Source: Parvularcula sp. BBD 1991-13
Lineage (GTDB): Bacteria > Pseudomonadota > Alphaproteobacteria > Caulobacterales > Parvularculaceae
Reading direction: 5' to 3'
NCBI GenBank assembly: GCA_001657385.1
Contig: LYSZ01000006.1
Span: 62,001-126,000 of the forward strand
Length of the DNA: 64,000 bases
This document shows, in pieces, positions 8,492 through 18,142 of this stretch; position 1 is the stretch's first letter; every line of letters begins with the position of its first letter. The notes under the pieces were generated by a model. It saw only the letters and a program-made list of their open reading frames with translations. It did no database searches and had not been told where the DNA came from. The translations under genes were made by a program, and so were the position numbers.

Positions 8492-9574
8492 TTATTCCGC
8501 GGCGTGGTGGCGCATCGCGCCGGCGCTGTCGCGCACGGCGCCGGCGAAGACGAAGCCCTCCACCCCCGGCACGTAGAGCATGTTCGTCAGCCGCCCGCTC
8601 AGCACCGCGTAATCCGCGGCGTCCGGCGCGCGCATGCAGATATGCGGCAGCGCCATCACCTCCCCCAGCTGGGACAGGGACCGCTCGCCCACGGCGCGAA
8701 AAACAGCCATGTCGTCCGGATGCACGATGTCCTTGGTGGTGCGCCCGACAAGCGCGTCCGCCTTGACGCCCAATGCTCTTTCCACGGAAGGACTGGCGTA
8801 GGTGACGCGGCCCTCGGGCGAGAAAATCACCGTCACTTCCAGCGACGCCTCGACCAGGGCGCGGAAACGCTGTTCGGCCTCGTGGGCGTCGTCCGCCTGT
8901 TTCTGCAGGGCGGAGAAAAGCTTGTCATTTTTCGTATGCAACAGGATCGACCGGTCGATCATGCGCTGGGTGGCGAAGCCGAGATAGGCCGTCGCCATGC
9001 AGAACAGCATGACGACGCCCGCGACGGCGGCGCCGTCCGGCCCGCCCATCGCCGCATAGACGACCGCCAGCGGCGCCAGCGCGGGAATGTTGAAAGCGAG
9101 CACCGCCCGCCAGGACGCGCCCGACGAGACGATCGCCCCCGCCGCCGTGCCGGCGATCACGAAGGGGAGGAAGGCGTTGCCGATCATTCCGTGCACGGCA
9201 AAAATCGGCGCGAGCGCGCCCCACATGGCGCCGTTCAGGCCCATCAGCGCCACATGCGCCCTGGCGAACTGCGACAGGTTGCGCGCCGAGGCGCCGATCA
9301 TGCGGTGGCGCAGCCACAGCCCCATGCGCACGAAGGCGAGCGCGAGCACGGCGCCGGCCCAGATCAGGAGGGCGCCGCGGTCGATGTCGGACCAGGCCAC
9401 CGCGAGGGTGATCAGCGCGTTCACGGCGCTTACGGCGATGGCCACCGGCGCGCCGCGGAAGAGGAGCGCGGCGCGCTCGACCTTGATCTTGACGCTTTCG
9501 ACCTGGGTCAGCCCTTTCAGCCGGGCTTTGCGGCTCGGCACGTTGGAAACAGCCGTCTGCAACTGCGCTATCAT
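8492..9574 (-). CDS. Membrane PAS-domain sensor without output domain
   Basis: 360 residues. After a basic 40-residue head come six hydrophobic helices (about residues 42-61, 68-88, 105-128, 134-152, 157-175, 181-202), a short coiled linker, and one PAS domain starting FRALVEASLEVTVIFSPEGRVTYASPS (residue numbers about 237-265) with the SVERALGV and IVHPDD motifs. The protein stops soon after the PAS beta sheet (VLSGRLTNMLYVPGVEGFVF), so no kinase, GGDEF or cyclase domain is present. Such truncated sensors normally act through partner proteins. The gene is monocistronic and divergent from the aminotransferase. Confidence 0.8.
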   Translation of the reverse strand: MIAQLQTAVSNVPSRKARLKGLTQVESVKIKVERAALLFRGAPVAIAVSAVNALITLAVAWSDIDRGALLIWAGAVLALAFVRMGLWLRHRMIGASARNLSQFARAHVALMGLNGAMWGALAPIFAVHGMIGNAFLPFVIAGTAAGAIVSSGASWRAVLAFNIPALAPLAVVYAAMGGPDGAAVAGVVMLFCMATAYLGFATQRMIDRSILLHTKNDKLFSALQKQADDAHEAEQRFRALVEASLEVTVIFSPEGRVTYASPSVERALGVKADALVGRTTKDIVHPDDMAVFRAVGERSLSQLGEVMALPHICMRAPDAADYAVLSGRLTNMLYVPGVEGFVFAGAVRDSAGAMRHHAAE

Positions 9575-11128
<1,554 letters not shown>

Positions 11129-11168
11129 TCTATCGATTAAACCGAACCAGGAGGTAGATTTAATTCAT

Positions 11169-11197
11169 TTGATCAATGGCCAGATGGCGCCTATGTA
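11169..11197 (+). promoter_or_regulatory. Candidate sigma-70-type promoter of dps
   Basis: TTGATC at 11169-11174, a 17-bp spacer, and TATGTA at 11192-11197. Transcription would begin near 11204 and leave a leader of about 97 nt before the dps ATG. Chosen by motif and spacing only. Confidence 0.45.
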
Positions 11198-11300
11198 GAG
11201 GGCTGGAGCGATCCGGACAACCGCTCTATCACGAGGGGGCGCGAGCGCGCGCATCGCGCGCCGCCACGCCGCCTGAAGGGAACCTGAAGGGAAAACGCAT

Positions 11301-11774
11301 ATGTCAAACGTCAATACCGGTCTCGATGAGAACGCCCGCAAAGCGGTCGCGGCGTCTCTCAATCAAACACTCGCCGACACCTACGCGCTGTACATGAAGA
11401 CCCACGCCTATCACTGGAACGTAGAAGGTCCGCAGTTCCACACCCTGCACGTCATGTTCGAGGAGCAGTACCGCGAAATGTGGGCCGCCCTCGACGAAAT
11501 CGCCGAACGGGTGCGCGCGCTCGGCGTCTACGCGCTGACGAGCGGCAAGGAAATGGCGAAGCTTTCCGCGATCGACGACGCCGACGGCGAACCGCCGGCG
11601 GCGGCGGACATGATCAAGCGCGCGCTCGCCGGCCACGAGGAGTTGATCAAGCGCGCGCGCGAAGCCCTCTCGGTCGCCGAGGACGCGGGCGACGCCGCCA
11701 GCGCCGACCTCCTGACGGTCCGTATCCAGACGCATGAAAAAACCGCCTGGATGCTGCGCTCGATGGCGGCCTGA
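11301..11774 (+). CDS. dps: Dps-family DNA-binding ferritin
   Basis: 157 residues, four-helix ferritin-like subunit that forms a dodecamer, oxidises ferrous iron with peroxide and protects DNA. The ferroxidase ligands are visible: HWN (His38), FHTLH (His50), and the WAALDEIAER helix (Asp65, Glu69). The N-terminal tail is short with few basic residues, so DNA binding may be weak. It has a promoter-like sequence about 100 bp upstream and a strong intrinsic terminator 38 bp after the stop, so it is an independent unit. Confidence 0.93.
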   Translation: MSNVNTGLDENARKAVAASLNQTLADTYALYMKTHAYHWNVEGPQFHTLHVMFEEQYREMWAALDEIAERVRALGVYALTSGKEMAKLSAIDDADGEPPAAADMIKRALAGHEELIKRAREALSVAEDAGDAASADLLTVRIQTHEKTAWMLRSMAA

Positions 11775-11811
11775 AGAACGCGCCGACAACGAAGCCGACG
11801 GAGAAATGAAG

Positions 11812-11841
11812 AAAAGCCGGGCGCGGGGCGCCCGGCTTTTT
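11812..11841 (+). terminator. Intrinsic terminator of dps
   Basis: A 12-bp perfect stem, AAAAGCCGGGCG and CGCCCGGCTTTT, around the loop CGGGG, ending in a T run. The A and T flanks pair, so it can act in both directions. Confidence 0.9.
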
Positions 11842-11919
11842 CCTGTCCGGTTGCGAATTGTTCTTGCGGAAACGAATGCGTCGCCTCCCGCCCCTGGCGA
11901 GCGAACGGTTCAAGCGCTT

Positions 11920-12025
11920 AGAGCCAATCGCGTAGAGCGCGATTCACCCTTGGCGCAGGATTCTAAAGTGGCGCGCGCCCGCGATCCGCAAAACCGGCGA
12001 TCGGCTTTTGCTGCAACACTCTCTA
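11920..12025 (-). repeat. Dispersed two-hairpin repeat, copy 1
   Basis: Read on the minus strand, it starts with the TAG stop codon (12025-12023) of the membrane protein gene and runs TAGAGAGTGTTGCAGC, an A-rich/T-rich hairpin ending GGTTTTGCGG, a linker, and a second hairpin whose arms are GAATCGCG and CGCGATTGGC. It lies between convergent genes (dps and the membrane protein). Confidence 0.75.
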
Positions 12026-12460
12026 ATCGCGCCGCCGCAGCAACCGGTCGAGAACGCCCGTGAGTCCGCCTTTGACGCGATTGTCGATCCCTTTCAGAAA
12101 GCCGAACAGGATGAGCGCGACGCAAATCGCCCAGAATACTCCGTTGGCGGCGAAAAGCGCGTAGTGATAACTCGCCGGCCAGGCTTGCGGAAAGACGAAG
12201 CGCATCGTCAGATGCCAGACATAAACGGCAGCGTAGAGCCAATAAAGCCAGTACATGATGGAATAGATCAGGCGGCCGTTGAAAATGGGATGGTTTTTCA
12301 GATACCAGAACGCCCCGAGAAAGAGGAACGTCATCGGCGCGATGTAATTCACCGCGCGGGCGCCGAACTGGGCCACGAGATAATTGGACAGGAGCCAGTC
12401 GAGGATCACGATGAGACCGGCGACGGCGTAATTCTTGGACCGCGACCAAAGGGCGAGCAA
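12023..12460 (-). CDS. Unrecognised integral membrane protein; start uncertain
   Basis: No family recognised. From the first usable start, TTG at 12460, it has 145 residues with about four apolar segments, unusually rich in Trp and Tyr (SIMYWLYWLYAAVYVWHL), and a basic tail (GGLTGVLDRLLRRRD). The same frame is open for at least 20 codons upstream of the TTG and encodes another convincing transmembrane helix (VPVGYAALGGAALLLALW) without any ATG, GTG or TTG. The true start may be non-canonical, or the frame may be entered by a -1 shift from the overlapping gene at 12502-12897. Its TAG stop is the first codon of a dispersed repeat. Confidence 0.55.
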   Translation of the reverse strand: MLALWSRSKNYAVAGLIVILDWLLSNYLVAQFGARAVNYIAPMTFLFLGAFWYLKNHPIFNGRLIYSIMYWLYWLYAAVYVWHLTMRFVFPQAWPASYHYALFAANGVFWAICVALILFGFLKGIDNRVKGGLTGVLDRLLRRRD

Positions 12461-12501
12461 AAGCGCCGCTCCCCCTAAGGCCGCGTATCCGACTGGTACG
12501 A

Positions 12502-12897
12502 TTAAAGACCCAGTATCGATTTCACCACCATTGCGGCGGACACGTCTTTATGCGTGCCGCCCCCTGCCTCAAGCAGGCGCAGGCCGCCGCCGACGGCGAG
12601 CTGTTCGACAGCAGCATGTCCGTCTGAAATTGCATTCGCCACACTGACAAGCAGCTTATCGCCCTGCATTACGTTCCCGGCGTAAGCTACAACACCGTTC
12701 GCAGCGTGCGCAATAGGCTCCACGGAGCCAAGCTTGTAAGAGGCGACGAACGAGGCGCCGACAACGGACGCCAGTCCGCCCGCGACGGAAAGGCGACTGA
12801 CCCGACCGCCATTCGCCAGCTTCTTGGCCTGTTCCGGAAGAACACGCTCGAACTTCAAAAGCGCAATCTGTTCTTTTCTGATGTCTTTGGACTTCAT
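12502..12897 (-). CDS. Unrecognised 131-aa glycine/alanine-rich protein
   Basis: No family recognised. A basic helical head of about 31 residues (MKSKDIRKEQIALLKFER) ends in a Gly-Gly pair (KKLANGG), after which the protein is Gly/Ala/Val-rich with two amphipathic to apolar stretches (GGLASVVGASFVASYKLG, HAANGVVAYAGNVM) and a final AAMVVKSILGL. A GGAG ribosome site lies 8 nt before the ATG. The head-plus-GG layout recalls double-glycine leader peptides, but the L/E/L/I leader pattern is poor. The upstream 240 bp is the most AT-rich part of the window, suggesting acquired DNA and its promoter. Confidence 0.6.
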   Translation of the reverse strand: MKSKDIRKEQIALLKFERVLPEQAKKLANGGRVSRLSVAGGLASVVGASFVASYKLGSVEPIAHAANGVVAYAGNVMQGDKLLVSVANAISDGHAAVEQLAVGGGLRLLEAGGGTHKDVSAAMVVKSILGL

Positions 12898-13197
12898 AGG
12901 TTTTACTCCGGCTACTATCGGGAATGATTTCCCGCGCCGAGTAGAAAACCCGCGCGAATCTAAGATTCACTTTATAAATACAGTTAAAAAAATAATAATT
13001 AATTCAAAAACGCCAGAAAAATCAAAGAGGGCTTTTAAAATTTTATTGTTTCGAAATCAAAATGGGGTTTGTTACGTATAGTCTTTTTCGACTTCGCCGC
13101 CAATCCGGGGACAGAACAACGCCCCATACGCGTCTCAAGTAAAACTCGATTCAGCGAAGATTCGACTATGATTTTATTTTGAACGCAATTGTGAAGT
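12898..13197. other. AT-rich intergenic stretch
   Basis: 300 bp with no gene. Base composition drops sharply (long A/T runs at 12965-13060), unlike the GC-rich neighbours. It lies between the start of the 131-aa gene and the stop of eda, so it can only hold the promoter of the former and the end of the latter. Confidence 0.7.
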
Positions 13198-13827
13198 CTA
13201 TTTCATGGCGGCGGCGCGGCGGGCGTTCGCCGTGATGGCGTCCCACTCGCCGCCGGCGATCATGGCCTTGCTCGCGATCCAAGATCCGCCGACGCAGGCG
13301 ACGTTGGAGAGCGCCAGATAGTCCGGCGCGCGCTCGGCGCTGATCCCGCCGGTGGGACAGAACGCGATATCGGGCAGCGGTCCGGCGAGTGATTTGAGAT
13401 AGGCGATCCCGCCGGCGGGTTCGGCCGGGAAAAACTTCATGGCGCGGTGGCCGGCCGCCGCCGCGGTCATCGCTTCGCTCGCCGTGGCCACGCCGGGCAG
13501 GGCCGGCGCGCCGCTGTCGGCGAGCGCCGACAGGAGACGCGCATCCGCGCCGGGACTGACAAGAAACGCCGCGCCCGCCGCCAGCGAACGCTCGACATCC
13601 CCTGGCGTGCGGATCGTCCCCATACCGACAATCAAATCCGGCGCCGCCTCGCGCATGGCCGCGAGCGCCTCCAGCGCGCAGTCCGTGCGCAGGGTCAGCT
13701 CCGCCACCCGCAGGCCCCCGGCCGCGAGCGCTCCGGCCAGGGGCGCGGCCGCATCGAGCGCCGCCACTTCCAGTACCGGGATCACGCTGGCCGCGCGTAG
13801 GACTTCCTCAATGGTCGTCACGGTCAT
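13198..13827 (-). CDS. eda: 2-dehydro-3-deoxy-phosphogluconate aldolase
   Basis: 209 residues, the standard class I KDPG aldolase length. It splits KDPG to pyruvate and glyceraldehyde 3-phosphate in the Entner-Doudoroff pathway. Active-site features: AELTLRT with Glu43 and Arg47, VGMGTIRTP, LPGVATASE, the Schiff-base lysine in MKFFPAEPAGG (Lys131), FCPTGGIS and CVGGSWI for phosphate binding. The partner gene edd is not in the window, so the gene stands alone here. Confidence 0.95.
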   Translation of the reverse strand: MTVTTIEEVLRAASVIPVLEVAALDAAAPLAGALAAGGLRVAELTLRTDCALEALAAMREAAPDLIVGMGTIRTPGDVERSLAAGAAFLVSPGADARLLSALADSGAPALPGVATASEAMTAAAAGHRAMKFFPAEPAGGIAYLKSLAGPLPDIAFCPTGGISAERAPDYLALSNVACVGGSWIASKAMIAGGEWDAITANARRAAAMK

Positions 13828-14155
13828 GGTCTCGCCGTTCCTTTCACGCCGGTTGCCGTCAGCCTATACCCGCCGGGCCGTTCCTTTAGCGTCCCGCTCC
13901 AGGCGTCCTGCGCCCTGCGCCTAAAGAGGCATGGGGGCAAAGATGCGCGGCGCGCCGGCGTTTTTTCTTTTCTGCGCCGCGGCGGGGGCCGGGTCAAGAG
14001 CGGCCGCCCGGCCCGCGCCCGGCCCGCCGGCCGTCCGGGCCGCGCCGATCCTCCCCCGGCCCGCCTGTCGGCTTGTTTGGATACGGCCGCGAAGGCGCCC
14101 GGCGGTCCGCCGTTTCGCGCGGTTTCGTCCTTACCATGACGTTTCGTATACGTCT
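13828..14155. other. Intergenic, no gene seen
   Basis: 328 bp between the start of eda and the stop of the SRAP gene. Extremely GC-rich with overlapping inverted GGCC/CGCGCC motifs around 14000-14060. Frames crossing it have no family features. Confidence 0.6.
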
Positions 14156-14866
14156 TTACGAAAAAAGCGGCAGGTCCCCGTCCGGCGCGATCAGTTCCGG
14201 GCCGTCGTTACGCACGCTGTTGACCAGCGCGGATACCTCGTGATGGGTCCAGTCGCCGGCGCGCGAGGGCGCGGTCAGCGCGGCCAGTTGCGCGATGTCG
14301 CGCTCATCGGCGTCCAGCCACAGCGCATGGCGCGCCGGCGCAATATAGACCGGCTCGCGGTGGTGGAGGGCTTTCAGGTCCGGTCCGGCGGCGGCGGTGA
14401 GGATGGCGGCGGTGTCGATCTCGCCGCCGTCAGGATCGGTCACGGTCTCCCAGACGCCGGCGAAGGCGAACAGACCGCCCGCCGGCGCCCCGCCGGCGGC
14501 GGCGCGGCGGATGCAATGCGCCCGCCTGGCGCGGCCCGCCCCCGCAACGCCGGTCCATTCGTAAAACCCGTCCGCCGGAATGAGGCAGCGGCGGCGCCGG
14601 TAGGCGGCGCGGAAAGTCGGTTTTTCGGCGACGGTCTCGCTGCGCGCGTTGATCAGCGGCCTGCCCTCGATCTTGCGCGCCCAGGCGGGCGCGAAGCCCC
14701 AGCGCACCAGGGCGTATTCGCGCCGGCCCCGCGCGTCGTTGCGAATGACGGCGATGGGCTGCGTCGGGGCGATGTTGTAGCGCGGGGGGAAATTGTCCCG
14801 CACGTCGACGCCGAACAGCGCGGCGACGTCCGCCGGCGGCGATTTCAGATAATAGCGTCCGCACAT
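14156..14866 (-). CDS. SOS-response-associated peptidase (SRAP / HMCES family)
   Basis: 236 residues. The processed start MCGRY puts Cys2 at the new N terminus, which forms a thiazolidine crosslink with abasic sites in single-stranded DNA. Other active-site elements are seen: PPRYNIAPTQP (Asn31), RPLINARSETV, DGFYEWTG (Glu) and the C-terminal HHEVSALVN (His). It is divergent from the NUDIX gene with only 23 bp between the start codons, so the promoters must overlap the coding ends. Confidence 0.95.
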   Translation of the reverse strand: MCGRYYLKSPPADVAALFGVDVRDNFPPRYNIAPTQPIAVIRNDARGRREYALVRWGFAPAWARKIEGRPLINARSETVAEKPTFRAAYRRRRCLIPADGFYEWTGVAGAGRARRAHCIRRAAAGGAPAGGLFAFAGVWETVTDPDGGEIDTAAILTAAAGPDLKALHHREPVYIAPARHALWLDADERDIAQLAALTAPSRAGDWTHHEVSALVNSVRNDGPELIAPDGDLPLFS

Positions 14867-14889
14867 GAAAATGACGTAAGACGGACGTC

Positions 14890-15354
14890 ATGAAAACGAA
14901 AGAGACGATCGCCATCGGCGTCGGCGCCGTCGTGTTTCGCGGCGACGAAGTCCTCATCATCAAGCGCGGCAAGCCCCCCTTCGAGGGCGCGTGGTCGATC
15001 CCGGGGGGCGGGCTCGAACACGGCGAACGGGTCATCGACGCGGTGAAACGCGAGGTGCGCGAGGAAACCGGGCTTGAGATCGAGGTCATCGCCCTGCTCG
15101 ACGTCTTCGACGCCCTGCCGCGGGAAACCGGCGACGGGTTTTTACGCCACACGGTGATCATCGACTATGTCGCCGAGTGGAAGGCGGGCGAGCCCGTCGC
15201 CGGGGACGACGCCGCGGCGGCGGAGTTCGTCAGCCTTGAGACCGCGATCGCTCGCCTCTCCTGGGATGCGACCCGCGAAGCGCTGGCGCGGGCTCAGGAG
15301 ATCCGCAACGCCGGCGCGCGCGGCGCGATCGCCGGGCGACGGTCGAAACTGTAG
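14890..15354 (+). CDS. NUDIX hydrolase
   Basis: 154 residues. The NUDIX box is complete: GGGLEHGERVIDAVKREV then REETGLEIEV (residues 39-65), giving the G-x5-E-x7-REVxEExGU pattern that binds divalent metal. WSIPGG just before it is typical of ADP-ribose pyrophosphatase-like members, but the substrate is not determined. The TIGR02301-type gene follows after 110 bp, an order common in alphaproteobacteria. Confidence 0.88.
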   Translation: MKTKETIAIGVGAVVFRGDEVLIIKRGKPPFEGAWSIPGGGLEHGERVIDAVKREVREETGLEIEVIALLDVFDALPRETGDGFLRHTVIIDYVAEWKAGEPVAGDDAAAAEFVSLETAIARLSWDATREALARAQEIRNAGARGAIAGRRSKL

Positions 15355-15464
15355 GCGCCGCAAGACGACGACCGCAGGGGACGAAGGCCGCAGGACAAGG
15401 CTCGCGCCGGAGCGCGCGACGCGCCATAATGCGGCTGCATTTTCAGGGTTAGACGCATATCGTT

Positions 15465-15959
15465 ATGAAACGCGGCCTCGCCATCATGATGACGCTCCTG
15501 TTCGCCGGGTTGACGGCGGGCCTTCCCGCCGGCGCCGCGCGGGCCGCAGGCTATGAGGATTACCGCCAGCGCCAGCAGGACCTCGCCGCCCTCGCCGGCG
15601 TGTTCGGCGATCTCCATCATATCCGCCGCCAGTGCGAGCCGCGCGCTGAAGCCGATGTGTGGCGCGAGCGCATGAAAACCCTGATCGACCTGGAAGCGCC
15701 CCTTCCCGACGCCCGTCAGGCAATGATCACGGCCTTTAACCGCGCCTATGGCGCCGCCCGGCGGCGCTATCCCGTCTGCAACCGGAGAGCGCGAGATTAT
15801 GCCGCAGCACAATCTGAGCGCGCGGAAATCATCGTCGCCAGGCTGGTCAGACCGCTTCATGAGACGCTGGACCGGGACGAAGCGGCGCTTTTCACCGTCA
15901 GTCCCGAAACCGGCGCGCAGCCCGCGCCGATGGAGAAGCCTGCGCGGCAAAATCCTTAA
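15465..15959 (+). CDS. TIGR02301-type exported protein, function unknown
   Basis: 164 residues with an N-terminal signal peptide: basic start, apolar LLFAGLTAGLPAGAA, cleavage likely after ARA near residue 27. The mature part is helical with two cysteines (IRRQCEPRAEA and RYPVCNRRA) that could form a disulfide in the periplasm, and the LAALAGVFGDLHHIR opening typical of this alphaproteobacterial family. It follows the NUDIX gene. No catalytic motif is visible. Confidence 0.7.
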   Translation: MKRGLAIMMTLLFAGLTAGLPAGAARAAGYEDYRQRQQDLAALAGVFGDLHHIRRQCEPRAEADVWRERMKTLIDLEAPLPDARQAMITAFNRAYGAARRRYPVCNRRARDYAAAQSERAEIIVARLVRPLHETLDRDEAALFTVSPETGAQPAPMEKPARQNP

Positions 15960-16015
15960 CGCCCGTTAAGCGCTTTTCAACACGCCCCCTTAACACTTTG
16001 ATAAAACACTGGCCG

Positions 16016-16651
16016 ATGAACAAAATCGGCTTCAAGATGTTGAGACTATTCTTCATAAGCGCGGCGACGCATTTCACGACAGCCAGGGAGCTGAACGACA
16101 TCATGCGCGTCGCTCGCCAGCGCAACAGCGCTGAAGGCGTATCCTCGCTGCTGATCTACAATGACGGCAGTTTCGCGCAGCTTATGGAAGGGCCGAACCA
16201 GGTCGTTCTTGCAACCATGGCGCGCATCGAGAAGGATCAGCGCCATTCCGGCGTCGCCATCATCGTCGAGGAGGAAATCAGCACGCGCGTCCTTGAAGGC
16301 TGGGACATGCAGGTGGTGCCGGTTTCCAAGATCGCCGCCGAGGACGACTACGACTTCCTGTCCCTCGCCGCCTTTCACGCCTCGCCGCAATACGCCGCGG
16401 TGATGAAGCATCCCGCCATGCGCGGCTTCCTGGCGAGCTTCAAGGCGGTGGCGAAAACACAGACGACGCGGCCGGCGGAGCACGCCCCCGCCATTGCGTC
16501 GGAGCCTTCGATCAGCCGGACCGCCGCCCGGTTTTTGCGGCTGTACGGATCATCGCGCCGCTACGCCGAACACATGCCGATCCCGCGCATTGTCAATCGC
16601 CCCGCGAACGACCCCAAGCGTCCGGGATCGACCACCGCCGGCAGCGCCTGA
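16016..16651 (+). CDS. BLUF-fold protein with the flavin tyrosine replaced by Phe
   Basis: 211 residues from the ATG at 16016 (a TTG at 15998 is a poorer start; an ATG at 16037 is also possible). Residues 8-101 are a BLUF domain: LRLFFIS, VARQRNSAEGVSSLLIY, SFAQLMEGP, EKDQRHSG and RVLEGWDM. Measured against AppA, Asn37, Gln55, Trp96 and Met98 have the exact spacing of the flavin-site Asn, Gln, Trp and Met, but the tyrosine position is Phe13 (TTC). In AppA the equivalent change abolishes the normal photocycle, so this may be a light-insensitive or altered flavin sensor. The 110-residue C-terminal tail has no recognised output domain. Confidence 0.85.
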   Translation: MNKIGFKMLRLFFISAATHFTTARELNDIMRVARQRNSAEGVSSLLIYNDGSFAQLMEGPNQVVLATMARIEKDQRHSGVAIIVEEEISTRVLEGWDMQVVPVSKIAAEDDYDFLSLAAFHASPQYAAVMKHPAMRGFLASFKAVAKTQTTRPAEHAPAIASEPSISRTAARFLRLYGSSRRYAEHMPIPRIVNRPANDPKRPGSTTAGSA

Positions 16652-16809
16652 AACGCCGCGCCTCCACACCGCGCCCCCGCCGCCGCGCAACGCCCTCTCC
16701 CGCGCAAAGCAACAGCGCAACGCCCCCAATGCGAAAGGCGCAGCCCGGCGGTAAAAAAACCGCGCGCGCTCGCATGCGAACCGTTTGCATCTTGGACTGA
16801 AACGCCTAC

Positions 16810-17685
16810 ATGGCGGTAATGAGCAATCCGGAACGTCTGACAGACCGCGCCGTGATCCGCATCGCCGGCGACGAGCGCAAAACGTTTCTCCAGGGGCTGA
16901 TCACCCAGGATATCGACGCCCTGTCGCCGGACGCGCCGATATTCGCGGCGCTGCTGACGCCCCAGGGCAAGATCCTGTTTGATTTCCTCATTCACGAGGA
17001 CGGGGACGCGCTCCTTGTCGACGGCTGCGCGCAGGCGGCGCCGGCCCTGTCGAAACGCCTCGCCCTTTACAAGCTGCGCGCCGACGTGACGATCGAGCCG
17101 GCCGCTGACCTTGGCGTGTTCGCCCATGACGCGCCGTTCGCGGTCGACGGCGCCGAGGCGGCGCCCGACCCGCGCCATCCCGGCCTCGGCTGGCGGCTTG
17201 TCGCGCCCGCGAAGGGCGATGCGGGCGCGGACGGCGGCGCCTACGAGGCCCGCCGGCTGGCGGTGGGCGCGCCGGAATTCGGCAAGGATTTCGACGGCGG
17301 CGAGATGTTTCCGATGGACGTCAATTACGACGCCCTCGCCGGCGTCAGCTACCGCAAGGGATGCTTTGTCGGTCAGGAGGTGGCGAGCCGGATGAAGCGC
17401 AAGGGAGAAGTGCGAAAACGCACGCTCCTGGCGGCGCTGGACGGCCCGGCGCCGCAGCGCGGAGCGCCGGTGACGGCGGGCGCGTCGACCCTCGGCGAGA
17501 TCCTGAGCGCCGAAACAATGGAAAACCACGCGAACGGCAAAGGGACCGCGGACGCCTCGAAGAGCCGCGCCCTCGCCCTGATCCGGCTCGACCGCTGGGA
17601 CAAGGCCAGGGCCGCCGGCGAAATGTCAGTAGTGAACGGCGCCGAGGCGGTTTTGTCGTTCCCCGACTACCTCGAACAGGATTAG
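16810..17685 (+). CDS. ygfZ: Folate-binding protein YgfZ
   Basis: 291 residues of the GcvT-like tetrahydrofolate-binding fold. The diagnostic C-terminal-half motif is RKGCFVGQEVASR (residues about 182-194), with the conserved Cys used in the YgfZ family. YgfZ/IBA57 supports maturation or repair of [4Fe-4S] enzymes such as MiaB. N-terminal block TFLQGLITQDI is also typical. It precedes the MAPEG gene by 43 bp, co-directional. Confidence 0.92.
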   Translation: MAVMSNPERLTDRAVIRIAGDERKTFLQGLITQDIDALSPDAPIFAALLTPQGKILFDFLIHEDGDALLVDGCAQAAPALSKRLALYKLRADVTIEPAADLGVFAHDAPFAVDGAEAAPDPRHPGLGWRLVAPAKGDAGADGGAYEARRLAVGAPEFGKDFDGGEMFPMDVNYDALAGVSYRKGCFVGQEVASRMKRKGEVRKRTLLAALDGPAPQRGAPVTAGASTLGEILSAETMENHANGKGTADASKSRALALIRLDRWDKARAAGEMSVVNGAEAVLSFPDYLEQD

Positions 17686-17728
17686 GCTGTCCCCCGATAC
17701 AACAAGAACAAGAAAAGGAGAGGACCGC

Positions 17729-18139
17729 ATGTCCGCCACCGCCGCCGCACTCCTCGGTTACGTCGCCTGGACGATCGCCCTCGTGATGGGCGTCGGCGTC
17801 TACCGCGCCGTCCTGGTGACGACCGCCGGGCGCGCCGCCAACTCGTTTTCCGCATCGGGCGACGACCTTGAAGGCTTCGGCCGGCGCCTGACGCGCGCCC
17901 ACGCCAATTGCTACGAGAACCTGCCCGCCGTCGCCGCCGTCCTCCTCTACGCCATCGCCTCCGGCCAGACCGGCGTCACGGACGCGCTCGCCTATCCGCT
18001 TCTCGCCGCGCGGCTGGCGCAATCGACCGTACACGCCATGTCGACCAGCCGGCCGTTCGTGATGATCCGCTTCGGCTTTTACTTCGTCCAGATCGTCATC
18101 CTGCTGATCTGGCTCGCGCGGCTTTCGGGGATCGCCTGA
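17729..18139 (+). CDS. MAPEG-family membrane protein
   Basis: 136 residues with four apolar segments. The NSFSASGDDLEGFGRRLTRAHANCYENLP region (split by loops at about 39-68) carries the RxxRAHxNxxENLP pattern of the MAPEG superfamily, whose eukaryotic members are glutathione-dependent membrane enzymes. Bacterial members of this short type mostly have no assigned substrate. Three bases separate its TGA from the tag start, so the two are probably co-transcribed with ygfZ. Confidence 0.88.
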   Translation: MSATAAALLGYVAWTIALVMGVGVYRAVLVTTAGRAANSFSASGDDLEGFGRRLTRAHANCYENLPAVAAVLLYAIASGQTGVTDALAYPLLAARLAQSTVHAMSTSRPFVMIRFGFYFVQIVILLIWLARLSGIA

Positions 18140-18142
18140 TCC

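Noticed and set aside
11176-11397. Frame starting in the dps leader
   Set aside because: Runs into dps in another frame, with the promoter -10 element inside it; leader, not gene.
14000-14060. GC-rich inverted motifs between eda and the SRAP gene
   Set aside because: Explained by extreme GC content; no single stable hairpin or T run.
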